Assembly (NCBI RefSeq): GCF_006965445.1
Contig: NZ_CP041356.1
Span: 1,674,001-1,738,000 of the forward strand
Origin: Lactococcus protaetiae
Lineage (GTDB): Bacteria > Bacillota > Bacilli > Lactobacillales > Streptococcaceae
Direction of reading: 5' to 3'
DNA: 64,000 bases
Shown: positions 21,215 to 29,796 of the stretch, one piece after another
Numbering within the stretch: position 1 is the stretch's first letter
Layout of the letters: each line of letters opens with the position of its first letter
Notes under the pieces: model-generated
The model's input: the letters and a program-made list of their open reading frames with translations, nothing else
Database searches by the model: none
Told to the model about the DNA's origin: nothing
Made by a program: the position numbers and the translations under genes

Positions 21215-21927
21215 TAATTCCAGCGATTGATTTAAAAGACGGAAAGGTGGTTCGCCTTTATCATGGCGATTATTCAAATCAAACGACCTACAGTGAATTT
21301 CCTGAACAAATTGCTCAGAATTTTGAGAAAATGGGAGCAAAATATCTCCATATTGTAGATCTTGACGGTGCAAAAGAAGGTAAAACGACTAACATAGAAA
21401 TAATCCAAAAAATAAAAGCAACAACTCAACTTCAACTTCAAGTTGGAGGGGGGATAAGAACTCCTGAAGTTCTCGCTCTCTATCTAGAAAAACTAGGAAT
21501 AAATCGTGTTATTTTGGGAACTGCAGCGTTAGAACATCCTGATTTTCTCAAAACAGCTTTAAAAAACTATGGAGCAGAGAAAATAGTGGTGGGTGTAGAT
21601 ATAAAAGAGGGATACGTATCAACAAGTGGCTGGTTAAAGACAAGCGATGTTCCTTATCTCATATTTCTAAAAAAACTAGAAAAAATGGGTGTTGGCTATG
21701 TTGTAATTACAGATATTTCTAGAGATGGGACATTGGCAGGACCTAATTTTTCATTATATGAAGAAATAGCTCAAAAAACGAGCCTTAAATTTGTAGTTTC
21801 GGGTGGCGTGAAAGATAGAGAAGATATTATACAAGCCAGGCAAAAGGATTATTATGCGATTATCATTGGTAAAGCCTACTACGAAGGAAAGATAAATCTT
21901 GCGGAGGTACTGAGAAATGCTGAGTAA
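21208..21927 (+). CDS. hisA: ProFAR isomerase
   Basis: A (beta/alpha)8-barrel isomerase acting on ProFAR in histidine synthesis. The 239-aa protein starts [22 protein letters not shown], with the catalytic Asp in PAIDLKDG and the second Asp in [15 protein letters not shown], plus the phosphate-binding VGGGIRT and [10 protein letters not shown]. It overlaps hisH and hisF, fitting a tightly coupled operon. Confidence 0.96.
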   Translation: MLIIPAIDLKDGKVVRLYHGDYSNQTTYSEFPEQIAQNFEKMGAKYLHIVDLDGAKEGKTTNIEIIQKIKATTQLQLQVGGGIRTPEVLALYLEKLGINRVILGTAALEHPDFLKTALKNYGAEKIVVGVDIKEGYVSTSGWLKTSDVPYLIFLKKLEKMGVGYVVITDISRDGTLAGPNFSLYEEIAQKTSLKFVVSGGVKDREDIIQARQKDYYAIIIGKAYYEGKINLAEVLRNAE

Positions 21928-22690
21928 ACGTATTATTCCTTGTCTAGATATTAAAGACGGTAAAGTAGTAAAAGGAACAAATTTTATTGGCTTAAAAGAA
22001 CTGGGTGAACCTGTAGAATTTGCCAAAGAATATGAAAAACAGTGTGCAGACGAGATTGTTTTTCTTGATATCACAGCGACTTATGAAAATCGTGAAATTA
22101 TTGGAGATATTATTTCACGTGCGGCGCGTGTTTTATCAATTCCACTCACAGTAGGTGGTGGAATCCATACGATTGATGATTTTCAGAAAATATTAGCGAA
22201 AGGAGCAGATAAAGTATCTATTAATTCTGCAGCAGTTAAAAATCCACAACTTATTGCGCAAGCAGCAGAAAAATTCGGCAATCAATGTGTTGTGGTTGCT
22301 ATTGATGCCAAAATAAACTCTACAGGTTCTTACGACGTTTATATCAAGGGTGGACGAGAAAATACAGGCTTAGACCTTGTCCAGTGGGTTAAACAGTGTG
22401 AACAGCTTGGAGCGGGTGAGATATTATTGACATCTATGGATAAGGATGGGACTAAATCAGGTTATGATATTAATATGCTCAATAAAGTTTGCGAATCAGT
22501 AAATATCCCTGTGATTGCAAGTGGAGGTTGTGGAGGTGTCGAAGATATTGTCAATGTTTTCAAAGAAACTCGCTCAGACGCGGCGCTTGTAGCTAGTTTA
22601 TTTCATTATAAAGAAATAACTATTGATGAGGTAAAAGAAACTTTAATCAAAAATAACGTTCCAGCTCGCCGTTTGAGCATGAGAACTTGA
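21917..22690 (+). CDS. hisF: Imidazole glycerol phosphate synthase, cyclase subunit
   Basis: Barrel enzyme that uses ammonia from HisH to make imidazole glycerol phosphate and AICAR. The 257-aa protein opens [20 protein letters not shown] with the catalytic Asp, and has [23 protein letters not shown], the second Asp in [15 protein letters not shown], and [13 protein letters not shown]. It overlaps hisA by 11 bp. Confidence 0.96.
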   Translation: MLSKRIIPCLDIKDGKVVKGTNFIGLKELGEPVEFAKEYEKQCADEIVFLDITATYENREIIGDIISRAARVLSIPLTVGGGIHTIDDFQKILAKGADKVSINSAAVKNPQLIAQAAEKFGNQCVVVAIDAKINSTGSYDVYIKGGRENTGLDLVQWVKQCEQLGAGEILLTSMDKDGTKSGYDINMLNKVCESVNIPVIASGGCGGVEDIVNVFKETRSDAALVASLFHYKEITIDEVKETLIKNNVPARRLSMRT

Positions 22691-22712
22691 AATAATAGGA
22701 GAAAAAAGGAAA

Positions 22713-23351
22713 ATGAAACCAGACTTTAAAAAACAAAGTTTGATACCAGTAATTGTCCAAGATTATCAAAGTAAGCAAATTTTGATGCTCGCTTATACAA
22801 ATGAAGAAGCCTATGAAAAAATGCTTGATACGGGAGAAACGTGGTTTTATTCACGTTCACGACAGAAGCTTTGGCATAAAGGTGAAGAATCTGGACATAT
22901 CCAAAAAATTAAAGGGATAATGCTTGATTGTGATGAAGATACGTTGTTAGTCTATGTCGAGCAAGTTGGAGCAGCTTGTCATACAGGAAATTATTCTTGC
23001 TTTTTCAATGAAGTTAAAGCTTTTGATGATAGAAATATTTTTTTAGAACTTGAACGTTTGATTGAAGAACGTAAATCAAGTCCAATTGAGCAGTCATATA
23101 CCAATTATCTTCTTGAACAAGGAATAGATAAAGTGTTAAAAAAAGTTGGTGAGGAAGCAAGTGAAGTCATTATCGCCAGTAAAAATCCAGATAAAGCAGA
23201 ATTAGTTGGAGAAATCTGTGACTTATTCTACCATCTTTTTGTATTGATGAATCAGAGAGAAGTTACTTTTTCTGATGTAGAGGATAAACTAAAAGTACGT
23301 CATCAAAAAGAGCAAAACAAAAAAATATTTCATCAGAAAGGAAGTTATTGA
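22713..23351 (+). CDS. hisI: Bifunctional phosphoribosyl-AMP cyclohydrolase / phosphoribosyl-ATP pyrophosphatase
   Basis: HisIE fusion of 212 aa. The N-terminal HisI half (about 1-110) has [21 protein letters not shown] and the metal-binding cysteine region [12 protein letters not shown]. The C-terminal HisE half (about 115-212) has [15 protein letters not shown] and [13 protein letters not shown]. It catalyses steps 2 and 3 of the pathway. A GGAGAAAAAAGG stretch precedes the ATG. The stop TGA overlaps the hisK ATG by one base. Confidence 0.95.
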   Translation: MKPDFKKQSLIPVIVQDYQSKQILMLAYTNEEAYEKMLDTGETWFYSRSRQKLWHKGEESGHIQKIKGIMLDCDEDTLLVYVEQVGAACHTGNYSCFFNEVKAFDDRNIFLELERLIEERKSSPIEQSYTNYLLEQGIDKVLKKVGEEASEVIIASKNPDKAELVGEICDLFYHLFVLMNQREVTFSDVEDKLKVRHQKEQNKKIFHQKGSY

Positions 23352-24139
23352 TGCGAAAAGTTGACTATCATCTCCATTCTTACTTCTCTGCAGATAGTGA
23401 AGAAAATCCAAGAAATCAAGTTTTAGAGGCGATAAAATACGGACTAGAGGAGATATGTTTTACTGAACATCATGAATTTCATTTCCCAGGCCTAAGTTTT
23501 GATTTGGATGTTTCTTCTTATTTTGATGAGATACAAAGTCTCCAAAAAGAATTTAAAGGAAAAATCAAAATAAAAAAAGGACTGGAAATAGGCTTAGACA
23601 GCCGATTTAAAGAAGAAATAGATTTATTTGTCAAGGAACATGATTTTGACTTTATTATTGGTTCAATTCATGAAATTGATGATGTTGAAGTTTATGAAGA
23701 TACAAGTTATTATAAGAACAAATCCAAAATAACTGCACATAGAGAGTATTTTGAACATTTATTAGAGTGCATTGACACATTTACATGCTTTGATAGTTTA
23801 GGGCATTTGGATTATGTAGCGCGTTACGGACCGTATCGAGATAAACTGATTGATTATGATAAGTTTGAAGTGATTATTCATCAGATTATCAAAAAATTAG
23901 TTGAAAGGGGTAAGGGGATTGAAGTAAATACTCGGTTATTCCAGTTTCCAAAAGCAAAAATATTTTATCAATATTTGCTTACGGAGTATGCGAAGACAGG
24001 TGGCAAAATTGTAACTTTGGGTACAGATAATCATAAAGCTAATAGAACTTTTGATAGGATTGCAGAAGCTCAACATTTGATTCAGAATGCGGGATTTTCA
24101 GATATATCAACATTTAGTCAAAGGATGCTAGATAAATAA
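23351..24139 (+). CDS. hisK: Histidinol-phosphatase, PHP family
   Basis: Removes phosphate from histidinol phosphate, completing the pathway together with HisD. The 262-aa PHP-fold protein begins [20 protein letters not shown], with the HxH metal site, then FTEHHEFHFPG, IGSIHEIDD and the C-terminal VTLGTDNHKA. Start is at 23351, overlapping the hisIE stop (TGATG). It is the last gene of the operon, and a strong terminator follows. Confidence 0.92.
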   Translation: MRKVDYHLHSYFSADSEENPRNQVLEAIKYGLEEICFTEHHEFHFPGLSFDLDVSSYFDEIQSLQKEFKGKIKIKKGLEIGLDSRFKEEIDLFVKEHDFDFIIGSIHEIDDVEVYEDTSYYKNKSKITAHREYFEHLLECIDTFTCFDSLGHLDYVARYGPYRDKLIDYDKFEVIIHQIIKKLVERGKGIEVNTRLFQFPKAKIFYQYLLTEYAKTGGKIVTLGTDNHKANRTFDRIAEAQHLIQNAGFSDISTFSQRMLDK

Positions 24140-24147
24140 ATGTATAG

Positions 24148-24178
24148 AAAAAAGTCAGCTGTTAAACTGACTTTTTTT
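24148..24178. terminator. Bidirectional terminator between his operon and nupC
   Basis: AAAAAAGTCAG, an 8-nt loop and CTGACTTTTTTT form a perfect stem with A and T runs on both sides. It can end both converging transcripts. Confidence 0.92.
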
Positions 24179-24179
24179 G

Positions 24180-25133
24180 CTATTTAGACTTGATGTAGTT
24201 GACACCGTCTGCTTTTGGAGCAACTGCTTTTCCTAAGAAGAGTGCAAGGACGATAATCGTAAAGACGTAAGGAGCCATTTGCAAGAAAGCAGATGGAATT
24301 TCTTTAATTCCTGGAATTTGGCCACCAACAACAGCAAGTGAAGTAGAAAGTCCAAAGAGGAGTGAAGCAAGCATAGCTCCGATTGGATTCCATTTACCAA
24401 AAATCATTGCTGCAAGTGAGATAAACCCTTGACCAACGATGGTTGACACGGCGAAGTTACCAGAAATCGCTTGGGCATAGATTGCACCACCGATACCACC
24501 AAGTACACCAGAGAGAAGAACACCGGCCCAACGATAAGCATAAACGTTGATACCAAGTGTATCTGCTGCTTGAGGGTTTTCGCCAACAGAACGAAGACGT
24601 AGGCCAAAGCGAGTTTTAAAGAGGACATACCAAGCAATAAATGCAACAACAATTGCGAGAAAGCCAGGTAGCGAAGTTTGGCTAAAGAATATTTGACCAA
24701 TTACAGGAATTTTTGAGAGAAGTGGAAAATCCCAATAACCAATTTGTTCGTTGATGTTGATTTGACCTTGGTTGTAGAGAACTTGGAGGAGAAAAACGCC
24801 AAGTGCTGGTGCCATCAAGTTGAGTACAGTACCAGATACAATGTGGTCTGCGCGGAAATTAACTGTTGCAACTGCATGGAGCGAAGCGAACACTGCCCCA
24901 ACTAAAGCACCAAATAGGATGGAAATCCAAGGAGTCATGCTTCCAAAGATACTTGCTGTTGTCAGGTTAAATACAACAGAGCTGAAAGCTCCCATAGTCA
25001 TGATTCCTTCAAGACCAACGTTTACGATACCGCCTCGTTCTGAGAATACACCACCAATACTTGTGAAGATTAGAGGTGTTGAGTAAATAAGCATATTTGC
25101 AACGATAATTTGCAAAGTGTTAACGAGATTCAT
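24180..25133 (-). CDS. nupC: Nucleoside ABC transporter permease (NupC/YufQ type)
   Basis: A 317-aa membrane protein with about eight hydrophobic segments, of the BPD_transp_2 permease family that handles nucleosides. GLEGIMTMGAF and TRFGLRLRSVGENPQAADTLGINV are typical. Its start overlaps the nupB stop by one base. With NupA and NupB it should form the membrane part of a BmpA-type nucleoside importer, known in lactococci. No substrate-binding lipoprotein gene is adjacent in this window. Confidence 0.87.
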   Translation of the reverse strand: MNLVNTLQIIVANMLIYSTPLIFTSIGGVFSERGGIVNVGLEGIMTMGAFSSVVFNLTTASIFGSMTPWISILFGALVGAVFASLHAVATVNFRADHIVSGTVLNLMAPALGVFLLQVLYNQGQININEQIGYWDFPLLSKIPVIGQIFFSQTSLPGFLAIVVAFIAWYVLFKTRFGLRLRSVGENPQAADTLGINVYAYRWAGVLLSGVLGGIGGAIYAQAISGNFAVSTIVGQGFISLAAMIFGKWNPIGAMLASLLFGLSTSLAVVGGQIPGIKEIPSAFLQMAPYVFTIIVLALFLGKAVAPKADGVNYIKSK

Positions 25134-26227
25134 TAGGCCTTTTCTCCTTTCTTCTTAGCATTTTCAGCAGCTTTTATTTCCTTTGCTTTTGGCAGCATTA
25201 CTTCAATGATGAATTTCACTGCAATAAAGAAGATGATTGAAGCTGTAACGACCTGTACGATTTGTGGTGGGATAGCATCGTTCATCATACCAGGAGCGCC
25301 TGTCTGAAGGATAGAGAAGAGTAGACCGGCAAAGAGGATACCGACTGGACTATTGCCTCCTAATAAAGCTACCGCCATGCCGTTAAATCCAATGTCAAGA
25401 GAAGCAGATTGTGAAACAAAGTTTTGCATATAACCAAAGCCATAAACGACACCACCAAGACCTGCAAGAGCACCTGCAACAAGCATTGACATAATGATTG
25501 TACGTTTTGCAGAAATCCCTGCATATTCAGAAGCATCTGGATTTAATCCTACGGCTTTGATTTCAAAGCCAAGCGTTGTTTTTGAAAATACGATAGCCAT
25601 AATTACCAAGGCGATTAAAGCAATAATTAACCCAATATTTAGTGTGGAATTATCTGTAAGAGAAGACATCCAACCTGTTCTGAAAGAAGCGTTTGCACTG
25701 ATAAGTTTTGTTTGGTCTGTTGTATTGTCCATCAAAATATTCTTTTGGAACATATCATGAATCATGTAGGTCGAGAAGAATAAAATAATATAGTTGAGCA
25801 TGATGGTGGTAATGACTTCCGAGGTTCCAAGTAATGCTCGAAGTATCCCAGGAATGAAGCCCATCAAAGCTCCGAAAATCATCCCAATAATCACAACAAG
25901 TGGAATCATAAGTACACGAGGGATATCTGGAAAACTGAGTGCAAACCACATAGAAGTAATCCAACCTGCCAGTGCTTGACCAGACATCCCAATATTGAAT
26001 AGACCTGCTTTCATTGCTACTGCAAAGGAAAGGGCAGTTAGGATAAGCGGACCAGTAGTTTGTAGTGTTTCGCCAATTGAGCGGGCACTACCTAATGCGG
26101 AGATGAAGAGGTCTTCATAGCCCCAAAGCGGGTTGTACCCGAAAATGAGCATGATAATCGCACCTAGTACAAAGCCAGCAAGAACGGCGATGATTGGTAC
26201 GAGAATTTTTTTCGTTTTACTATTCAT
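25133..26227 (-). CDS. nupB: Nucleoside ABC transporter permease (NupB/YufP type)
   Basis: A 364-aa partner permease with about ten hydrophobic stretches. GLFNIGMSGQALAG, LRALLGTSEVITTIMLNYI and TLGFEIKAVGLNPDASEYAGI mark the family. The C-terminus is charged (KKKGEKA). It overlaps nupA by 8 bp, so the three genes are translated as a coupled set. Confidence 0.88.
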   Translation of the reverse strand: MNSKTKKILVPIIAVLAGFVLGAIIMLIFGYNPLWGYEDLFISALGSARSIGETLQTTGPLILTALSFAVAMKAGLFNIGMSGQALAGWITSMWFALSFPDIPRVLMIPLVVIIGMIFGALMGFIPGILRALLGTSEVITTIMLNYIILFFSTYMIHDMFQKNILMDNTTDQTKLISANASFRTGWMSSLTDNSTLNIGLIIALIALVIMAIVFSKTTLGFEIKAVGLNPDASEYAGISAKRTIIMSMLVAGALAGLGGVVYGFGYMQNFVSQSASLDIGFNGMAVALLGGNSPVGILFAGLLFSILQTGAPGMMNDAIPPQIVQVVTASIIFFIAVKFIIEVMLPKAKEIKAAENAKKKGEKA

Positions 26228-27740
26228 TGATATTACCTCCGACCATCAAAATACCGAGTTCTTGTTTTGTGGTTGTTTCAGGAGAAACGATACCCTGAAT
26301 ATGACCATCATGGATAACAGCGATTCGGTCAGAGACATTGAGAATTTCATCAAGTTCGAAAGAAACAACTAGTACAGCTTTACCTTCATCTCGTGCTTGA
26401 ATTAAACGTTTGTGGATGTATTCAATTGCCCCGACATCAAGTCCACGTGTCGGCTGTGAAACAATGAGGAGGTCTGGGTTACGGTCAACTTCGCGTGCGA
26501 TGATTGCTTTTTGTTGATTACCACCAGAGAGAGAACCAGCTGGAACCCATTCCCCAGCACCACGAACATCAAATTCATGCATTAAATCACGAGCGTAGCT
26601 ATTGATTTTGTTGTAGTCAAGGAATCCATATTTGCTCATTGGAGCTTTGTAGTAGGTTTGAAGAGCAATGTTTTCAGCAACGGTCATTTGGAGAACTAAG
26701 CCATCACGATGGCGGTCTTCTGGAACATGCCCGACAGATTGTTCGGTAATTTTACGAGGGCGTTGATTTGTAATGTCTTTACCGTGTAATTTTACTGTAC
26801 CTGAATCAACTTTCATCAATCCAGTAATCGCTTTGATCAGCTCAGTTTGACCATTTCCATCAATCCCTGCGAGTCCAACGATTTCACCTGCATGAACGTC
26901 AAGTGAAAGTCCTTTAACTGCAAGAGAACCACGATTTTCTCTGACTTGTAGATTCTCTACTTGGAGAACGACATCAGTAGGATGTGCGGGGCCTTTTTCT
27001 GTAACGAAAGAAACGGCGTGTCCAACCATCATTTCCGCGAGTTCTTGGTTTGTTTTGTCTCCAAGCTCAACGGTTTCAATAGACTTACCACGACGGATAA
27101 CGGTAATACGGTCAGCAACTGCACGAATTTCATCAAGTTTGTGTGTGATGAGGATGATAGATTTACCTTCTTTAATGAGATTTTTTAATATCTGCATTAA
27201 TTCAGTAATTTCGGCAGGAGTCAGAACGGCTGTTGGTTCATCAAAGATTAAAATATCTGCTCCACGATAGAGTGTTTTTAGTATCTCAACACGTTGCTGT
27301 TGTCCGACAGAGATATCTCGCACAAGGGCGTCAGGTTCTACGGTGAGACCATAACGATTAGAAAGTTCAAGGATTTTCTTTTTCGCTGTTTTAAGGTCGA
27401 GATTTAGTCCTTTTGTGATTTCATTACCGAGAATGATATTTTCCGCGACTGTAAAAGCGTCAACTAGCATGAAATGCTGGTGAACCATACCAATTCCGAG
27501 GTTGGCTGCTTTAGATGGAGAATCGATATTTTCGAGTTTTCCGTTGACGTGAACTTCGCCAGAAGTGGGTTCAAGGAGTCCTGAAAGGATATTCATTAGT
27601 GTTGATTTACCGGCACCATTTTCACCGAGCAACGCATGAATTTCCCCTTTCTTCAACTCAAGATTGATTTTGTCGTTAGCGACAAATTCACCAAATCGTT
27701 TGGTCACATCAATCATTTGAATGACATTTTCGTTGGCCAT
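26220..27740 (-). CDS. nupA: Nucleoside ABC transporter, duplicated ATPase
   Basis: A 506-aa protein with two ABC ATPase domains in tandem, as in sugar and nucleoside importers of the RbsA/YufO type. Domain 1 has Walker A GENGAGKS, signature ISVGQQQRVE and Walker B ILIFDEPTAVL. Domain 2 has the degenerate Walker A GIDGNGQTE and signature LSGGNQQK, with Walker B LLIVSQPTRGLD. It is the first gene of the nupABC unit. It energises import from the cytoplasmic face. Confidence 0.9.
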   Translation of the reverse strand: MANENVIQMIDVTKRFGEFVANDKINLELKKGEIHALLGENGAGKSTLMNILSGLLEPTSGEVHVNGKLENIDSPSKAANLGIGMVHQHFMLVDAFTVAENIILGNEITKGLNLDLKTAKKKILELSNRYGLTVEPDALVRDISVGQQQRVEILKTLYRGADILIFDEPTAVLTPAEITELMQILKNLIKEGKSIILITHKLDEIRAVADRITVIRRGKSIETVELGDKTNQELAEMMVGHAVSFVTEKGPAHPTDVVLQVENLQVRENRGSLAVKGLSLDVHAGEIVGLAGIDGNGQTELIKAITGLMKVDSGTVKLHGKDITNQRPRKITEQSVGHVPEDRHRDGLVLQMTVAENIALQTYYKAPMSKYGFLDYNKINSYARDLMHEFDVRGAGEWVPAGSLSGGNQQKAIIAREVDRNPDLLIVSQPTRGLDVGAIEYIHKRLIQARDEGKAVLVVSFELDEILNVSDRIAVIHDGHIQGIVSPETTTKQELGILMVGGNINE

Positions 27741-27771
27741 AGTGGCTCCTTCTATAAAATAATTACAGCTA

Positions 27772-27800
27772 ATTATAGCAAATTTTGAACATTTATGAAA
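27772..27800 (-). promoter_or_regulatory. nupABC promoter
   Basis: On the minus strand TGCTATAAT is an extended -10, with TTTCAT 17 bp further upstream as a weak -35. Confidence 0.55.
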
Positions 27801-27912
27801 GTGTTTTTCCAGGCAGAAAGGAGGCGCTTACACGAAAGAAAAAATTTTCAAGACCTTTTGTTCATTTTGAAAAAAATAACGCTTTCAGAATTTAGTGGAA
27901 AAAAACTTATAT

Positions 27913-28405
27913 TGAAGTGATTACTTCATTGGTGGGGGAAAAAGAATCCCCACTAATGTTAGGGCATAACCTCATATCAAAGATATGAGGTCACACCTCC
28001 GCTTCGCTTCGTTATCCATTCGCTCTATCTCCGTTTCGCTGCGCTGTCGATTCTCGCTACGTGCTTCGCACGCCGTTCTATGAACGGTCTACGCAACTTC
28101 GTTACTACGCTATCCGTTTGATTGCTATTTGGTGTTGCCTCTATTCTTGTCACTTTAGTGCCTTACAGCCAATGCCTTTTGCCCCTAACGGACAAATGTC
28201 CTATGGTCAGCGAAGCTAACTGTTAAGCAGTAAGAGCAAAAGGCAAAGCGATAAGGTAAAATGGACAGCGTAGCGAAGCGGAGATAGTGCTGCTTATCTC
28301 GCCACCTTATAGAGGTGGGGAGTTGCCATTCCGACTAGGTGCTTCAGCACCGTAGCGAGGATGGACAGGTAGACCAAAGGCGGAGATAGCACGCATTTGC
28401 TAAGT
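27913..28405 (+). repeat. Modular hairpin repeat, long copy between nupA and rlmA
   Basis: Forward copy bounded by TTGAAGTGATTACTTCATT on the left and GCACGCATTTGCTAAGTTAAA on the right, about 490 bp. It contains GTGGGG/CCCCAC, ACCTCATATC/GATATGAGGT, GTGCTTCGCAC, CCGTTCTATGAACGG, GCAACTTCGTT and CACTTTAGTG mini-hairpins. With the nupA promoter it accounts for the 679-bp gap 27741-28419. Confidence 0.88.
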
Positions 28406-28419
28406 TAAATTTCACGAAG

Positions 28420-29238
28420 CTAATGAGATTGACGTGTCAAACGGTCAATTTCGATGCTGACAGTAATTTCTAATTCTGTATATGTTTTGAGTTTGTCAAT
28501 ACCGTCAGGTTTGATTTTCCAGTAGTGAGGTGTCATTAAAAGTAAGCTGAGTAAGTCTTCAGTGGATTTAATCGTTGTTTTGTAGTGATAATTTTCACGT
28601 TCAACGTGAAAGTCTGGAAAGTTTTTGATGCTAGCTGCCTTAACTTTTTCGTGAATTTCAGGGTAAATAATATTTTTTAATTCTAAGAGATGATCATTTG
28701 CAGCTCTGACAATAATGACAGTGCCTTTGTCAGTAAGGACACGATTGATTTCTTTGACAGAGTATTCGGCGAACATGGACAAAACGGTGCTGACAGAATG
28801 GTCAGTAAAGGGAAGCTTAGCAAAGTTGGCCACAAGCCAATGAATGTCAGGAGTTTTCTTTGCCGCCATGCGAATACCAAGCTTTGAAATATCAAGACCA
28901 TAGAATTGGTCTGCATGAGGAGCTATTTGGCGTTGAAAGCGTGAGAGGTAGTAACCTTCGCCGCAGCCGATATCAATGACAGGACTTTTGTCAGTACTTA
29001 CAGCTTGTAAGTGAGTGTTGATACGGTCTGACAATTTCTCATAGTAGCCTTTAGCGAGAAAGTTTCGTCTGGCAGCCATCATTTCTTTGGAATCACCTGC
29101 CGTCTTTTTGGCATTAAGTAAAAGGTTGAGATAGCCTTCTTTAGCACAATCGAAACTGTGATGATTGCTACATTCATAAGTTTTTTCGTGTGGAGTTAAT
29201 ACTTGGTCGCAAACAGGACATTTTAGTATTTCGTTCAT
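28420..29238 (-). CDS. rlmA: 23S rRNA (guanine-N1)-methyltransferase, RlmA family
   Basis: SAM-dependent methyltransferase for a guanine in the 23S rRNA tunnel region (G745 in RlmAI, G748 in the Gram-positive RlmAII type). The 272-aa protein has an N-terminal zinc site (C7, C10, C23, H27, in CPVC and CSNHH), then the SAM-binding DIGCGEGYYLSRF near residue 89 and the segment MFAEYSVKEINRVL. It is flanked on both sides by copies of the modular repeat, so it is isolated from neighbouring genes. Confidence 0.87.
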   Translation of the reverse strand: MNEILKCPVCDQVLTPHEKTYECSNHHSFDCAKEGYLNLLLNAKKTAGDSKEMMAARRNFLAKGYYEKLSDRINTHLQAVSTDKSPVIDIGCGEGYYLSRFQRQIAPHADQFYGLDISKLGIRMAAKKTPDIHWLVANFAKLPFTDHSVSTVLSMFAEYSVKEINRVLTDKGTVIIVRAANDHLLELKNIIYPEIHEKVKAASIKNFPDFHVERENYHYKTTIKSTEDLLSLLLMTPHYWKIKPDGIDKLKTYTELEITVSIEIDRLTRQSH

Positions 29239-29275
29239 TATCGTTCTTTCTAGTGCTGTTTAATCTCTAAAAGTG

Positions 29276-29668
29276 TTTTAACCAAGCAAGTGCATGCTAT
29301 CTTCGCCCTTTGGGCTACGCTGTCCATCCTCGCTACGGTGCTACGTGCTTCGCACGCCGTTCTGCGAACGGTCTACGCAACTTCGTTGCTCCGCTGTCCG
29401 TTTGCTTAGCTGCTAAAGCAGCAAGAGCAAAAGGCAAAGCACCTAGTCGGAATGGCAACTCCCCCACTTCTTTAGGCGGAGGGATAAGCAGCACTATCTC
29501 CGCTTCGCTCCGCTGTCCATTCGCTCTAAATCGCTAAAGCGATAAGGCGAAATGGCAAGCTTTGCTTTCGTTCTACTAACATCAGTGGGAGAGAAAGAAT
29601 CTCCCACTGATGAAGTAATCACTTCAAAAGTCACTCCGTTGCGTTACGTTGTCGATTTGTTCTAAATT
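29276..29668 (-). repeat. Modular hairpin repeat, copy between rlmA and rqcH
   Basis: Reverse copy from TTTTAACCAAGCAAGTGC to GATGAAGTAATCACTTC at about 29626, with trailing related sequence to 29668. It is one of the best-preserved cores: GTGCTTCGCAC, CCGTTCTGCGAACGG, GCAACTTCGTTGC, GCTGCTAAAGCAGC, CGCTAAAGCG. The apparent 75-codon frame through it recurs in the 31.8-kb copy and is a by-product of the repeat, not a gene. It covers most of the 558-bp gap 29239-29796. Confidence 0.9.
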
Positions 29669-29718
29669 ATCAAGACTATCAAGACGAAAGAAGAGGAACA
29701 AAAAGCAGGTGCAAGGTA

Positions 29719-29742
29719 GTAGAGTTGTAGAGTTGTAGAGTT
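29719..29742 (+). repeat. Three tandem copies of GTAGAGTT
   Basis: A 3 x 8-bp perfect tandem repeat in the 3' flank of rqcH. No function is apparent. Confidence 0.85.
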
Positions 29743-29796
29743 CGTCTGATTAAACAACTAAAGTCATTTAGAAATGAGCTAGTATGAGAAATCAGC

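Noticed and set aside
27781-27794. PurR-box-like AATTTTGAACATT upstream of nupA
   Set aside because: Two mismatches at the critical CC of the PurBox and no second box; too weak to list.
27881-27897. cre-like TGAAAGCGTTATTT on the minus strand upstream of nupA
   Set aside because: About 100 bp from the promoter and imperfect at its end; may be chance in A/T-rich DNA.
28000-28400. Possible CRISPR array because of many short repeated hairpins
   Set aside because: The hairpins differ from each other, there is no constant repeat-spacer period, and no cas genes are present.
29310-29537. Open frame of 75 codons (also at 31738-31989 on the other strand and in part at 47702-47956) giving similar peptides with FARRSANGLRNFVAPLS
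   Set aside because: The similarity comes from the DNA repeat itself. The frames lie entirely inside repeat copies, lack ribosome sites and appear on whichever strand the copy faces, so I treat them as non-coding.
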